Assembly (NCBI RefSeq): GCF_017877135.1 | Contig: NZ_JAGIPH010000001.1 | Coordinates: 620,001 to 684,000 of the forward strand | Origin: Neorhizobium galegae | GTDB lineage: Bacteria > Pseudomonadota > Alphaproteobacteria > Rhizobiales > Rhizobiaceae | Reading direction: 5' to 3' | DNA length: 64,000 nt | Part shown: positions 45,356-56,101 of the stretch, piece by piece | Layout of the letters: the number at the start of each line of letters is the position of its first letter | Position numbering within the stretch: position 1 is the stretch's first letter | Notes under the pieces: generated by a model | What the model was told of the DNA's origin: nothing | Databases searched by the model: none | Seen by the model: the letters and a program-made list of their open reading frames with translations, nothing else | Made by a program: the position numbers and the translations under genes

Positions 45356-46396
45356 ATGAAATCCGTCTTGAAGCTGATGGCCGCTGCAGCCGTCATCACA
45401 TCCGTGCATGTTCCGGCCCAGGCCAAGGATCTGGTCGTTGGCGTTTCCTGGTCGAACTTCCAGGAAGAGCGTTGGAAAACCGACGAAGCCGCCATCAAGG
45501 AAGCCCTGAAGGCTGCCGGCGCCAAGTATATTTCCGCTGACGCCCAGACCTCTGCGGCAAAGCAGCTGACCGACATCGAAAGCCTGATCTCGCAGGGCGC
45601 CAACGCCCTCATCGTGCTGGCGCAGGATTCCGGCGCCATTGGTCCTGCCATCGAAAAGGCAGCCGCCGAAGGCATTCCGGTCATCGGCTATGACCGCCTG
45701 ATCGAGAACCCGAACACCTACTACATCACCTTCGACAACAAGGAAGTCGGTCGCCTTCAGGCCAAGGAAGTCTTCAAGGTCAAGCCGACCGGCAATTACG
45801 TGTTCATCAAGGGCGGCTCCACCGACCCGAACGCCGATTTCGTCTTCTCCGGCCAGATGGAAGTGCTCAAGGCCGCCATCGACAGCGGCAAGATCAAGAA
45901 TGTCGGCGAAGCCTACACGGATGGCTGGAAGCCGGAAATTGCCCAGAAGAACATGGAGCAGTTCCTGACCAAGAACGGCAACAAGGTGGATGCGGTCGTC
46001 TCCTCGAACGACGGCATGGCGGGCGGCGTCGTGGCAGCGCTCGAAGCCCAGGGCCTTGCCGGTTCCGTTCCGGTCTCCGGCCAGGACGGCGACAAGGCAG
46101 CACTCAACCGCGTCGCCCTTGGCACGCAGACCGTGTCTGTCTGGAAGGACAGCCGTATGCTCGGCAAGAAGGCCGGTGAAGTGGCCGTAGCGCTTGCCGG
46201 TGGCAAGAAGATCAGCGAGATCCCCGGTAGCACCAAGTTCAAGGGCGGTGCAAAGGGCGTGGAAATCACCTCGCAGTTCCTGACGCCCCAGGCCATCACC
46301 AAGGACAACCTGAACGTGGTTCTGGATGCCGGCTGGATTTCCAAGGCCGAGCTTTGCCAGGGCGTCAAGCCCGGCGCCGTTCCTGCCTGCAAGTAA
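45356..46396 (+). CDS. xylF: D-xylose ABC transporter substrate-binding protein
   Basis: The 346-residue periplasmic protein has a signal peptide (1-22, ending AQA). The mature part [21 protein letters not shown] aligns with XylF IGMAIDDLRLERWQKD, and [18 protein letters not shown] and [20 protein letters not shown] agree with XylF. It binds xylose and passes it to XylH. GGGAGG (45344-45349) supports the ATG at 45356. A stem-loop follows the gene, favouring higher expression than the permease. Confidence 0.93.
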   Translation: MKSVLKLMAAAAVITSVHVPAQAKDLVVGVSWSNFQEERWKTDEAAIKEALKAAGAKYISADAQTSAAKQLTDIESLISQGANALIVLAQDSGAIGPAIEKAAAEGIPVIGYDRLIENPNTYYITFDNKEVGRLQAKEVFKVKPTGNYVFIKGGSTDPNADFVFSGQMEVLKAAIDSGKIKNVGEAYTDGWKPEIAQKNMEQFLTKNGNKVDAVVSSNDGMAGGVVAALEAQGLAGSVPVSGQDGDKAALNRVALGTQTVSVWKDSRMLGKKAGEVAVALAGGKKISEIPGSTKFKGGAKGVEITSQFLTPQAITKDNLNVVLDAGWISKAELCQGVKPGAVPACK

Positions 46397-46432
46397 GGCA
46401 GCGACCGAAGGCCACCCGTTTTAGACCGGGCA

Positions 46433-46458
46433 GGACGCCGCAACCCGTTGCGGCGTCC
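46433..46458 (+). terminator. Stem-loop between xylF and xylH
   Basis: GGACGCCGCAA (46433-46443) and TTGCGGCGTCC (46448-46458) form an 11-bp stem with a CCCG loop. No T-run follows, so it is likely a partial terminator or 3' stabiliser that raises the binding-protein to permease ratio. Confidence 0.6.
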
Positions 46459-46506
46459 CTTGCCTGACTGTGGCTTTGAAAAATAACAAAGGGGAGTAGA
46501 AGGGTC

Positions 46507-47820
46507 ATGACGGATCAGACGATCGCCGTGCCTTCCAGCAGCGCACGCCATGCCAAGGGCAACCTGTGGCAGCGTTTCTTTCACGCAACGGAATTGGACA
46601 CGCGACTTCTGGGCATGGTGTTTGCCCTTGTCGTCATCTGGGTGGGATTTGACATCCTGTCCGGCGGATTGTTCCTCTCATCGCGCAACCTGTGGAACCT
46701 TTCGGTGCAGGCGGCCTCGGTGTCCGTGATGGCCACCGGCATGGTGCTGGTCATCGTCACGCGCAATATCGATCTCTCGGTCGGCTCGATCCTCGGCTTT
46801 GTCGGGATGATCATGGCCGTTACCCAGACGAAATTCCTGCCGGCCATCCTCGGCTTCGACCATCCGCTCACCTGGGTGCTGACGCTGATCATCGGCATCG
46901 CGCTCGGTGGCGCAATCGGTGCCTTCCAGGGCGCCATCATCGCCTTCTTCGGCGTGCCCGCCTTCATCGTCACGCTCGGCGGGCTTCTGGTCTGGCGCGG
47001 TGCGGCCTGGATGGTGACGAGCGGTGCCACCGTTGCCCCCATGGACACGACGTTCCGCCTGATGGGCGGCGGTGCCGACGGCTCGATCGGGGCCACGGCA
47101 AGCTGGATCGTCGGCGTCATCGCCTGCATCTTCATCGTGCTGTCGATCCTGCATTCGCGCCGCCAGCGCAAGCGCTTCGGTTTCCCGCTGAAGCCGATGT
47201 GGGCTGAATATTTCACCGGCATCGTCGGCTGCGGCGTGGTGCTCGGCGCGGTCAACGTGCTCAACAGCTACTACATGCCGGTGAACCTTGCCCGCCGCTA
47301 TGCGGAGGCAAACGGGATTGCCTGGCCCGAAGGCGGCCTCGACATCTCGCTCGGCATTGCCATTCCGGTTCTCATCGCGCTTGGTATCGCCGTGGTGATG
47401 ACCTTCCTCACCAACCGCACGCGTTTCGGCCGTTACGTATTTGCCATCGGCGGCAATCCGGAAGCGGCAGAACTGGCCGGCATCAAGACGCGGTGGGTCA
47501 CGGTGCGCATCTTTGCCCTGATGGGTGTTCTCTGCGCCGTTGCCGCTGCCATTTCCACCGCCCGCCTCAATGCCGCCACCAATGCGCAAGGCACGCTGGA
47601 CGAGCTTTACACCATCGCCGCGGCCGTCATCGGCGGCACATCGCTTGCCGGCGGCATGGGCACGATTGCCGGCGCCGTCCTGGGTGCGGTCGTCATGCAG
47701 TCGCTGAATTCCGGCATGGTGCTGCTCGGCATGGATGCCCCGCTGCAAAGTATCGTGATCGGCCTGGTGCTGGTATTTGCCGTCTGGCTCGACACCGTCT
47801 ATCGCGCCCGGGCACGCTAA
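46507..47820 (+). CDS. xylH: D-xylose ABC transporter permease
   Basis: The 437-residue permease has ten or more membrane segments. [21 protein letters not shown] is the ribose/xylose permease signature and [20 protein letters not shown] the coupling loop for the ATPase. It forms the channel for xylose. AGAAGGGTC precedes the ATG, and the gene is 14 nt from xylG. Confidence 0.93.
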   Translation: MTDQTIAVPSSSARHAKGNLWQRFFHATELDTRLLGMVFALVVIWVGFDILSGGLFLSSRNLWNLSVQAASVSVMATGMVLVIVTRNIDLSVGSILGFVGMIMAVTQTKFLPAILGFDHPLTWVLTLIIGIALGGAIGAFQGAIIAFFGVPAFIVTLGGLLVWRGAAWMVTSGATVAPMDTTFRLMGGGADGSIGATASWIVGVIACIFIVLSILHSRRQRKRFGFPLKPMWAEYFTGIVGCGVVLGAVNVLNSYYMPVNLARRYAEANGIAWPEGGLDISLGIAIPVLIALGIAVVMTFLTNRTRFGRYVFAIGGNPEAAELAGIKTRWVTVRIFALMGVLCAVAAAISTARLNAATNAQGTLDELYTIAAAVIGGTSLAGGMGTIAGAVLGAVVMQSLNSGMVLLGMDAPLQSIVIGLVLVFAVWLDTVYRARAR

Positions 47821-47834
47821 GGAGGACTGGAGAC

Positions 47835-48620
47835 ATGACGCAACAACGCACACCTCTCGTGGAAATGCGCGACATTTCCATCTCCTTCGGCGGTATCCAC
47901 GCAGTCGACAGCGCTTCTGTCGATCTCTTCCCCGGTGAAGTCGTGGCTCTTCTTGGCCATAACGGCGCCGGCAAGTCGACGCTGATCAAGATCCTGTCGG
48001 GCGCTTACCGCCGCAATGCCGGCGAGATCCTGATCAATGGCCAGCCGGTCGAGATCAACAATCCGCGCGATGCCAAGCAGTTCGGCATCGAGACGATCTA
48101 CCAGACGCTGGCGGTTGCCGACAATGTCGATGCCGCCGCCAACCTTTACCTCGGCCGCGAGCTGCGCACCCCCTGGGGCACGCTGGACGACGTGGCGATG
48201 GAGGCCAAGGCGCGTGAAGTGATGGGCCGCCTCAACCCCAACTTCCAGCGTTTCAAGGAACCGGTGCGCGCACTCTCCGGCGGCCAGCGGCAGTCCGTCG
48301 CCATTGCCCGCGCCATCCTCTTCGATGCCCGCATCCTCATCATGGACGAGCCGACGGCAGCGCTTGGACCGCAGGAAACCGCGCAGGTGGGCGAACTCAT
48401 CACCCAGCTGAAGCGCGAGGGCATCGGCATCTTCCTGATCAGCCACGACATCCACGATGTCTTCGATCTGGCAGACCGGGTCTTCGTGATGAAGAACGGC
48501 CGGGTCGTGGGCCATGCCCGCACGCAGGATGTCACCAAGGACGAAGTGCTCGGCATGATCATCATGGGCAAGGTGCCGCCGGGCGCGGTGGCAGGACCGG
48601 GCGCAGCACAGATGGCGTAA
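47835..48620 (+). CDS. xylG: D-xylose ABC transporter ATP-binding protein (single-domain form)
   Basis: The 261-residue protein has Walker [10 protein letters not shown] (about 41-49), signature [14 protein letters not shown] and Walker [12 protein letters not shown]. Classic XylG from E. coli has two ABC domains in about 510 residues; this protein has one, like FrcA of rhizobia. It would act as a homodimer. It ends the xylFHG operon, and palindromic repeats follow. Confidence 0.9.
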   Translation: MTQQRTPLVEMRDISISFGGIHAVDSASVDLFPGEVVALLGHNGAGKSTLIKILSGAYRRNAGEILINGQPVEINNPRDAKQFGIETIYQTLAVADNVDAAANLYLGRELRTPWGTLDDVAMEAKAREVMGRLNPNFQRFKEPVRALSGGQRQSVAIARAILFDARILIMDEPTAALGPQETAQVGELITQLKREGIGIFLISHDIHDVFDLADRVFVMKNGRVVGHARTQDVTKDEVLGMIIMGKVPPGAVAGPGAAQMA

Positions 48621-48690
48621 GGGGCAAGGCGGGACCTTTTCCGGCACAACGCTCGTGCCGGAGGCCGCCCACCGCTGTGCCGGAGGCTGC

Positions 48691-48880
48691 CCCCCTCTGT
48701 CCTGCAGGACATCTCCCCCACAAGGGGGGAGATTATCGTGGCGCTGCCGTCGCGCCCGCCATTGTAGAGGGATGAAGCCCTTCACGCGATCAAGGGACTT
48801 GGTCGATAGAGAGGGAGCTGGACGCATCCCAATCTGATCTCCCCCCTTGTGGGGGAGATGCCCGGCAGGGCAGAGGGGGG
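48691..48880. repeat. Composite palindromic repeat element after xylG
   Basis: A 43-bp unit with CCCCCTCTGTCCTGCAGGAC and CTCCCCCACAAGGGGGGAG (48691-48733) is followed by an inverted copy (48838-48880). The two ends thus face each other around about 105 bp. The rest of 48621-48937 shows no gene. The same unit recurs at 50.0-50.7 and 59.8-60.3 kb. Confidence 0.85.
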
Positions 48881-48937
48881 CGCACTGGTCTCCGCCTCCA
48901 ACCCTCACCGCCTCAAACCCTCAGCCGCCCCAAACCC

Positions 48938-49858
48938 TCACCGCCCGCGCAACACCCCGGCGATCGTGTGGATATGGGCAGCCCCGATGCCGCAACAGCC
49001 GCCGATGAGGCTTGCGCCGGCGTCCGCCCAGCTGCAGGCAAAGCGTGAATAGGCGTCGGTGGTGAGGTCCGCGCGCGTTTCGTGCAAGCCCTCGTTGGCA
49101 GCCGTTTCGTCGGTGTCGCTTTCGAAGGCATTGGCATAGACGCCGATCCTGATATCGAGGCCCTCTTCGGCAAAAACGGCAGAGGCCGTCGCGACAGCTT
49201 TTTCCATCACCTCGGGTTTGGCGCAGTTGAACAGCAGCGCCTCGGCGCCGGAACGGGCCGCCCAGAGGGCTGCATCGCGCACGCTTTCGCCCGAGCGCAG
49301 GCGCGCCTCGCCACCGTCTGTCTGCGCTGCCACCTGCGCCTGATCGTCGGCCAGCGTGAACGAGATCCAGAACGGTTTGCCCGTCTCCTTCACCGCCACC
49401 CGCACAGCCTCGCCTTCCGCAATGAGGCTCAACGTTTCGCCGAGCCAGACATCGACATGGGGAGCAAGATTTTCGACCAGCACCGACAGGTAATCCTGCA
49501 CGGTGGCGGGATCAAACCTCTCCGGCTCGTAGGACCCGAAAATCGGCGGCAGGCCGCCGGCGACAATGACCTTGCGACCGGCCTTGTCGGCCGCCTCGCG
49601 CGCCAGGCGTCCCGACAGATCGATGAGGGCCGCGCCCTCACGGGCGAACCGTTCCTCGCCGATATGAAACGGCACCAGCGCATAGGAATTGGTGGTGATC
49701 ACATCGGCGCCGGCGGCGATGAATTCCGCATGCACCTGGCCGACAATCTCCGGCGAATTGATCAGCGCCAGCGCCGACCATTCCGGCTGCACGAGCTCGG
49801 CGCCAAGACGCAGCAGTTCACGGCTCATGCCGCCATCGAGAATGAGAAGTCTGTCCAT
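48938..49858 (-). CDS. Homocysteine S-methyltransferase family protein
   Basis: The 306-residue protein opens LLILDGGMSRELLRLGA and has the zinc cysteines of the Pfam S-methyl_trans fold: one in LLFNCAKPEV and the pair in IGGCCGIGAAHI. It would methylate homocysteine to methionine from S-methylmethionine, betaine or another donor; the donor is not readable. The ATG at 49858 gives the family start; the frame to 49921 adds 21 unconserved residues. Confidence 0.9.
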   Translation of the reverse strand: MDRLLILDGGMSRELLRLGAELVQPEWSALALINSPEIVGQVHAEFIAAGADVITTNSYALVPFHIGEERFAREGAALIDLSGRLAREAADKAGRKVIVAGGLPPIFGSYEPERFDPATVQDYLSVLVENLAPHVDVWLGETLSLIAEGEAVRVAVKETGKPFWISFTLADDQAQVAAQTDGGEARLRSGESVRDAALWAARSGAEALLFNCAKPEVMEKAVATASAVFAEEGLDIRIGVYANAFESDTDETAANEGLHETRADLTTDAYSRFACSWADAGASLIGGCCGIGAAHIHTIAGVLRGR

Positions 49859-50748
49859 CGCCCCTGCCCTTTTTGCCCGTCCCAAGCCGATCCCGACGGG
49901 CTGAAAATTCCGTTTAAGCAATTCTTGCGCGGGTTGAAAGGGATTTGTCGCCGGCGGCTGCGGCGGTGGAGAGCCGTGTGCTCAAAGGGTTTCAGTGCGT
50001 GGCAGGCCATGGCGTAGGGCAAATCTCTTGAGATAGCGGCAGGGATTACCCCCCTCTGCCCTGCCGGGCATCTCCCCCTCAAGGGGGGAGATTAGCGTGT
50101 GGCCGATGTCTCCATCCCTCACCAGCCGTTTTGCGAAACCCTCATCATCCGTTTGCCGCGATTGCTGAGCTGGGCCTGGAATGCGGCGCCGGCATCCGGC
50201 TTATCTCCCCCCCTGTGGGGGAGATGTCCGGCAGGACAGAGGGGGTAACCCCGGCCGCTACGGTCGCGTCACTTCGCGCTCCAGCCGGTCGGGCAAGTTC
50301 GGTTCATTGAAATTTTGAGCGGCAGACGGACGCGCCTGCCTCGGCGCAAGTACGCCCCCCTGTGCCCTGCCGGGCATCTCCCCCACACGGGGGGAGATTA
50401 GCGTGTGGCCGATGTGCTCGTCCTCCATCAGCCATTTACGGAACGCTCATCCGTTTGCAGCGATTGCTGAGCTGGGCCTGGAATGCGGCGCCGGCTTCCA
50501 GCTGATCTCCCCCCCTTGAGGGGGAGATGTCCGGCAGGACAGAGGGGGGCAACCCCAGCCGCTACGGTCGCGTCACTTCGCGCTCCAGCCGGTCGGGCAA
50601 GTTCGGTTCATTGAAATTTTGAGCGGCAGACGGGACGCGCATGCGTCGGCGCAAGTGCGGCCCCCTCTGCCCTGCCGGGCATCTCCCCCTCAAGGGGGGG
50701 AGATTAGCGTGTGGCCGATGTCTACGTACCCGGGCCAGCCGGGCCGGA
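49859..50748. repeat. Repeat-filled 890-bp intergenic region with 304-bp tandem duplication
   Basis: Palindromic units lie at 50049-50093, 50203-50246 (inverted), 50355-50400, 50504-50550 (inverted) and 50661-50705. The run from about 50049 repeats from about 50355 with a 304-bp period: for instance GCTACGGTCGCGTCACTTCG starts at 50257 and again at 50561. A third, partial copy begins at 50661. No gene is seen; the DEAD-box gene ends at 50749. Confidence 0.85.
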
Positions 50749-52731
50749 TCAGCCGCGCGGCTTGGCGCCGGCGGGCTTGGGGGCCTTCTTCTTGGCAAAG
50801 GACTTGCCGTCATTGGCGTAAGGCTTGGCGTCCTTGTTGAAGGGTTTGCCCTCCTTCTTGAAGGGGGCCTTGTCCTTGAACGGGCGATCGCCGGCCGGCT
50901 TGTCGCGGAAGGGCTTATCGAAGCTCTTTGCGCCGTCGCCGGCATAGGCGGGCTTGCCCTTCGGCTTCTTCGACCAGTCTTCGCGGCCACCTTCCCGGGC
51001 GCCATCGCGCGGGGCTTCGCGGGCCGGGCGGTCCTCATACGCCTTCTTGGCATAGGGCTTGGGCTCGGCCTGGCGCGACAGGTCGGGCGCGCCGTCAAGC
51101 CGGGTCACGCGGATGCCGCGCTCCAGCGTCTTGTTCGAGCCGATGGCTTCGGAAAACACCGCCGCATGATCGGCAGAAATTTCGACAAAGGTTTCTTCCG
51201 CCTGCATCTTGATGGCGCCGATCTGCGCCTTGGTGAGATTGCCGTTGCGGCAGAGCATGGGGATGAGCCAGCGCGGCTCGGCATTCTGCTTGCGCCCGAC
51301 AGACAGCGAGTACCAGACGGAGGGGCCGAATTCGCTGCGCGGGGTGCGCGGCGTCGCATCAAATTCCTGCCGTTCGAAGGCGCCGTCGCGCGGCTTCTTC
51401 TGGCCGCCCGGCTGCACGGAAATCTCGATCAGGTCTTCCGGCGCGGACTGGCGCGAACGGTAAAGATTGACGAAGGCGGCTGCCAGCTTTTCAGCACCAT
51501 GCGCCTCGACGAGACGGGCGATGATGTCCTGTTCTTCCTCGCGGGCCTCTTCGGCAAAAATCGGGTCGGACAGAAGGCGCTCCTGGTCGCGGCCGATCAC
51601 CTCTTCGGCAGACGGCGGGCGGGCCCAGGTGGGGGTAACGTCGGCGCCGGCGAGCAAGCGCTCGGCCTTGCGGCGCTGGTTGATCGGCACGATCATCGCG
51701 CTGATGCCCTTGCGACCGGCACGGCCCGTGCGGCCCGACCGGTGCAGCAGCGTTTCCGAATTGGTCGGAAGGTCCGCGTGGATGACGAGATCGAGGCCCG
51801 GCAGGTCGATGCCGCGGGCGGCAACGTCGGTTGCGATGCAGACGCGGGCGCGCCCGTCGCGCATGGCCTGCAGCGCGTGCGTGCGCTCGTTCTGCGTCAG
51901 TTCGCCCGATAGCGCCACGACGTCGAAATTGCGGTTGTTGAAGCGGGCGGTCAGATGGTTGACGGCCGCACGCGTCGAACAGAACACGATGGCGTTCTTG
52001 GCATCATAGTAACGCAGCACGTTGACGATGGCGTTTTCCCGGTCGGCCGGCGCCACGACCAGCGCGCGGTATTCGATATCGGCATGCTGCTTTTCCTCCG
52101 TGGTGGTGGAAATGCGCACGGCATTGCGCTGGTAGCGCTTGGCAAGCTTGGCAATGCCGCTCGAGACGGTTGCCGAAAACATCAGCGTGCGGCGGCTTTC
52201 CGGTGCTGCTTCCAGAATGAATTCCAGATCCTCGCGGAAGCCGAGATCCAGCATCTCGTCGGCCTCGTCGAGCACGGCGACGCGCAGTTCCGACATGTCG
52301 AGCGCATTGCGGCGGATATGGTCGCAGATACGGCCGGGCGTGCCGACAACGATATGGGCGCCGCGTTCGAGCGCGCGCCGTTCGTTGCGGATGTCCATGC
52401 CGCCGACGCAGCTGGCAATCACGGCGCCGGTCAGTTCGTAAAGCCATTCCAGCTCGCGCTTCACCTGCATGGCAAGCTCGCGGGTGGGGGCAATCACCAG
52501 GGCGAGCGGCGCGCGGGCGGTCTCGAAGCGATCGGCCTCTTCCAGAAGCGTCGGCGCAATGGCGATGCCGAAGGCCACCGTCTTGCCGGAACCGGTCTGG
52601 GCCGACACCAGCGCATCGGAGGTGACCAGCGCCGGATCGAGCATTGCCTGCTGGACGGGGGTCAGGGTTTCGTAACCGCGCTTCGTCAACGCCTTGGCGA
52701 TCGCCGGAACGGCGCCATTCAATTCGGACAT
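50749..52731 (-). CDS. DEAD-box RNA helicase (CsdA/DeaD-like)
   Basis: The 660-residue protein has the motifs AQTGSGKT (44-51), PTRELAMQ, VLDEADEML, SAT and HRSGRTGRAGRKG in order. A DbpA-type RNA-binding domain follows (RWLIPMLCRNGNLTKAQIGAIK and the next strands). The C-terminal about 130 residues are Lys/Pro/Asp-rich and disordered, as in cold-shock helicases. It remodels structured RNA, probably in ribosome assembly or decay. A GC-rich repeat block lies directly downstream. Confidence 0.93.
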   Translation of the reverse strand: MSELNGAVPAIAKALTKRGYETLTPVQQAMLDPALVTSDALVSAQTGSGKTVAFGIAIAPTLLEEADRFETARAPLALVIAPTRELAMQVKRELEWLYELTGAVIASCVGGMDIRNERRALERGAHIVVGTPGRICDHIRRNALDMSELRVAVLDEADEMLDLGFREDLEFILEAAPESRRTLMFSATVSSGIAKLAKRYQRNAVRISTTTEEKQHADIEYRALVVAPADRENAIVNVLRYYDAKNAIVFCSTRAAVNHLTARFNNRNFDVVALSGELTQNERTHALQAMRDGRARVCIATDVAARGIDLPGLDLVIHADLPTNSETLLHRSGRTGRAGRKGISAMIVPINQRRKAERLLAGADVTPTWARPPSAEEVIGRDQERLLSDPIFAEEAREEEQDIIARLVEAHGAEKLAAAFVNLYRSRQSAPEDLIEISVQPGGQKKPRDGAFERQEFDATPRTPRSEFGPSVWYSLSVGRKQNAEPRWLIPMLCRNGNLTKAQIGAIKMQAEETFVEISADHAAVFSEAIGSNKTLERGIRVTRLDGAPDLSRQAEPKPYAKKAYEDRPAREAPRDGAREGGREDWSKKPKGKPAYAGDGAKSFDKPFRDKPAGDRPFKDKAPFKKEGKPFNKDAKPYANDGKSFAKKKAPKPAGAKPRG

Positions 52732-52994
52732 CTACCTGTCTTTCGGATTTTCATGCGCATTGCCGCGCGGGCTGCGAGGGTCGCAGCGGGATATGGCCTC
52801 TCCCTACTGATTTGCGCGCGAAATGTCAAAGCGCATGCGCCACCGGCGCATTGTCTTCTCCCACAGGGTAAATGGACAAGACGGGGGAAACCGGAAGTGG
52901 CATAGTGGCAGGACGCGCAGGGCCGACATGGCCGTGCAGGCTGACGCAGACGAATGAGGCGCGGAGAAGAGACGCGCAGACTGGAGAAAAGCTG

Positions 52995-53918
52995 ATGTCC
53001 TTCTTTCCCGGCAACGACCCGACGCCCGGCGATGCCTTTGCCTGCGACGCCATCGAAAACCTGATCATTCCCCGCTCTTCCGATATCGGCGGCTTTTCCG
53101 TGCGCCGGGCGCTGCCCACCCGCCAGCGCCGTCTTGTCGGGCCATTCATCTTCTTCGATCGCATGGGACCGGCGGTGCTGAAGGCCGACGAGGCGCTGGA
53201 TGTGAAGCCGCATCCGCATATCGGGCTTTCCACCGTCACCTACCTGTTCGACGGCGAGATCAAGCACCGCGACAGCCTGGGCACCGAGCTTGTGATCCGT
53301 CCGGGCGACATCAACCTGATGACGGCCGGGCGCGGCATCGTGCATTCGGAGCGCACGCCGGAAAACCTGCGCGGGCATCCGCTCTCCATGTCCGGCCTGC
53401 AGACATGGCTTGCGCTTCCCGATACGCATGAGGAGATCGACCCGGCCTTTGCCCACACGGCGCGCGAAAAAATGCCGGTGATCGACATGCCCGGCGTGTC
53501 CGGCCGGGTGGTGATCGGCGCGCTCGACGGCCTCTCCTCCCCCGTTTCCACCTTCACCGATACGCTTTACGTGGATCTTGCGCTGGAGCCGGGCAAAAGC
53601 TTTCCCTTTTCCGCCGCCCATGAAGAAAGAGCGATCTATATACTTTCCGGGGAACTTTGGGTTGCGGGCGACTGTTTTGCCAAAGACCAGCTGCTGGTGC
53701 TGCGCCCCGGCGACGAGATCACCCTGAAAAGCGGCGAGACGGGTTGTCACATCATGCTGTTTGGGGGTGCCGCCTTGAACTCCAAGCGCTATATCTGGTG
53801 GAATTTCGTGTCGTCCTCGAAGGAACGCATCGAGCAGGCGAAGGAAGAATGGCGCACCGGCCGCTTTGATATCGTACCCGGTGACGAAGAAGAGTTCGTG
53901 CCTTTGCCAAGTCCATGA
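52995..53918 (+). CDS. Pirin family protein
   Basis: The 307-residue bicupin has the pirin signature IGGFSVRRALPTRQRRLVGPF, KPHPHIGLSTVTYLFDGEI with metal histidines, and MTAGRGIVHSERTP. The C-terminal cupin with HEERAIYILSGELWV follows. Bacterial pirins include quercetinases and redox regulators; the role here is unknown. The ATG at 52995 has GGAGAAAAGC before it; the upstream frame is not family-like. Confidence 0.9.
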   Translation: MSFFPGNDPTPGDAFACDAIENLIIPRSSDIGGFSVRRALPTRQRRLVGPFIFFDRMGPAVLKADEALDVKPHPHIGLSTVTYLFDGEIKHRDSLGTELVIRPGDINLMTAGRGIVHSERTPENLRGHPLSMSGLQTWLALPDTHEEIDPAFAHTAREKMPVIDMPGVSGRVVIGALDGLSSPVSTFTDTLYVDLALEPGKSFPFSAAHEERAIYILSGELWVAGDCFAKDQLLVLRPGDEITLKSGETGCHIMLFGGAALNSKRYIWWNFVSSSKERIEQAKEEWRTGRFDIVPGDEEEFVPLPSP

Positions 53919-54020
53919 ATTCGTCTAGAAGCGCGTTCTGAGAGACTTGAAAAAGCCGCGTTGCATCTCATCTTGGGAAAAAACGAAGGCTCGGGACAAG
54001 AGCAGAAAAGGCCATCATTC

Positions 54021-55937
54021 GTGACATCCAGCCCTCAGACGCCGCTGCTTGACAAGGTGAAGCTGCCGGCCGACCTTCGTCAGACCGAAGACCGTGACCT
54101 GCCGCAGCTGGCGCGCGAACTGCGCGACGAGATGATCGATGCGGTGTCGAAAACCGGGGGGCATCTGGGCGCGGGCCTTGGCGTGGTGGAACTGACGATT
54201 GCCATCCACAAGGTGTTCAACACGCCGCATGACCGTCTGATCTTCGATGTCGGCCACCAGTGCTATCCGCACAAGATCCTGACCGGCCGGCGCGAGCGCA
54301 TCCGCACGCTGCGCCAGGAAGGCGGGCTCTCCGGCTTTACCAAGCGCACCGAGAGCGAATACGACCCGTTTGGCGCGGCGCACTCCTCCACCTCGATTTC
54401 CGCCGGCCTCGGCATGGCGGTGGCGGCCGAGCTTTCCGGCACGCCGCGTAACGTGATTGCCGTCATCGGCGATGGCGCCATGTCGGCCGGCATGGCGTAT
54501 GAGGCACTCAACAATGCCGGCGCGCTCGATGCGCGCCTGATCGTCATCCTCAACGACAACGACATGTCGATTGCCCCGCCGACGGGGGCGATGAGCGCCT
54601 ATCTGGCGCGCCTTGCCTCGGGCCGCAGCTACATGGGCTTTCGCGAGTTCGGCAAGAAGCTCACCGCCTATCTCGGCAAGAATGTCGACCGGGCGATCAC
54701 GCGGGCCGTGGAACATGCGCGCGGCTATGTGACCGGCGGCACCATGTTCGAGGAGATGGGTTTTTACCACATCGGCCCGATCGACGGGCACTCCTTCGAG
54801 CATCTTCTGCCGGTGCTGCGCAATGTGCGCGACAATGCGAAAGGCCCGGTGCTGATCCATGTGGTGACGCAGAAGGGCAAGGGCTATGCGCCTGCGGAAG
54901 CGGCCGCCGACAAGTATCACGGCGTCAACAAGTTTGATGTGATCACCGGCGCGCAGGCGAAAGCCAAGCCGAATGCGCCAAGCTATACCGCCGTCTTTGC
55001 CGATGCGCTGGTGGAAGAAGCCCGCCACGACGACAGGATTGTTGGCGTGACCGCCGCCATGCCCTCCGGCACCGGCCTCGACAAGCTGCAGGAACTCTAT
55101 CCCGCCCGCACCTTCGATGTCGGCATTGCCGAACAGCATGCGGTGACCTTTGCCGCCGGCCTTGCCACCGAAGGCTACAAGCCCTTCTGCGCGCTCTATT
55201 CCACCTTCCTGCAGCGCGGTTACGACCAGGTGGTGCATGACGTGGCGATCCAGGGGCTTCCCGTGCGCTTCCCCATCGACCGCGCCGGTTTCGTCGGCGC
55301 CGATGGCCCGACGCATGCCGGCTCCTTCGACACCGGCTTCCTCGCCTCGCTTCCCGGCTTCGTGGTGATGGCCGCCGCCGACGAGGCGGAGCTGAAGCAC
55401 ATGGTGCGCACGGCCGCAGCCTATGACGACGGCCCGATTTCCTTCCGCTATCCGCGCGGCGAAGGGGTTGGCATCGAGATGCCCGCACGCGGCGACATTC
55501 TGGCCATCGGCAAGGGGCGCGTCATCAAGGAGGGCGCCAAGGTGGCGCTTCTCTCCTTCGGCACGCGGCTCTCCGACTGTCTGCTCGCCGCCGAAGATCT
55601 GGATGCTGCGGGCCTTTCCACCACCGTTGCCGATGCGCGCTTTGCAAAGCCGCTCGACCACGACCTCATCCGCCAGCTCGCCCGCCACCACGAAATCGTC
55701 GTGACCGTGGAGGAAGGCGCCGTCGGCGGTTTTGGTTCACAGGTCATGCACTTCCTCGCCAACGAGGGCCTGCTCGACACCGGCCTCAAGATCCGCTCGC
55801 TGGTTCTGCCCGACCTCTGGATGGATCAGGCCAAACCCGAAGTGATGTACGCCAAGGCCGGACTGGACCGCGCCGGCATCGTGAAGACGGTGTTCAGCGC
55901 GCTGGGGCGTGGGGTTCAGGTGGGGGCTGCTGGGTGA
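54021..55937 (+). CDS. dxs: 1-deoxy-D-xylulose-5-phosphate synthase
   Basis: The 638-residue ThDP enzyme condenses pyruvate and glyceraldehyde-3-phosphate at the start of the MEP pathway. It has [13 protein letters not shown], the ThDP motif [18 protein letters not shown] through NDNDMSI, and the transketolase Pyr-domain segment [16 protein letters not shown]. The start is a GTG at 54021 ([13 protein letters not shown]), the rhizobial form. IspH at 8.8-9.8 kb completes the same pathway. Confidence 0.96.
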   Translation: MTSSPQTPLLDKVKLPADLRQTEDRDLPQLARELRDEMIDAVSKTGGHLGAGLGVVELTIAIHKVFNTPHDRLIFDVGHQCYPHKILTGRRERIRTLRQEGGLSGFTKRTESEYDPFGAAHSSTSISAGLGMAVAAELSGTPRNVIAVIGDGAMSAGMAYEALNNAGALDARLIVILNDNDMSIAPPTGAMSAYLARLASGRSYMGFREFGKKLTAYLGKNVDRAITRAVEHARGYVTGGTMFEEMGFYHIGPIDGHSFEHLLPVLRNVRDNAKGPVLIHVVTQKGKGYAPAEAAADKYHGVNKFDVITGAQAKAKPNAPSYTAVFADALVEEARHDDRIVGVTAAMPSGTGLDKLQELYPARTFDVGIAEQHAVTFAAGLATEGYKPFCALYSTFLQRGYDQVVHDVAIQGLPVRFPIDRAGFVGADGPTHAGSFDTGFLASLPGFVVMAAADEAELKHMVRTAAAYDDGPISFRYPRGEGVGIEMPARGDILAIGKGRVIKEGAKVALLSFGTRLSDCLLAAEDLDAAGLSTTVADARFAKPLDHDLIRQLARHHEIVVTVEEGAVGGFGSQVMHFLANEGLLDTGLKIRSLVLPDLWMDQAKPEVMYAKAGLDRAGIVKTVFSALGRGVQVGAAG

Positions 55938-56101
55938 GGTGACGGGGGAGCCGCGGGTTCGCGACTTTCCCTATAGCAGCTCGCCGAAGGCTGATGTCGG
56001 CCCTAAACGGTCATTCCAGGCTGGTCACGCACGCGGGAGAGGACGTGGCCAACCCAAGGTCTGCCACGTCATCCATCACAGGAACTTGCAAAGCGAGATG
56101 T

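Noticed and set aside
50049..50705. CRISPR array
   Set aside because: Repeat units are long, internally palindromic, few and alternate in orientation, with spacers that are themselves repeated; no cas genes.
54015..55691. 558-codon open frame antisense to dxs
   Set aside because: Antisense shadow of a well-conserved enzyme; no recognisable motif.
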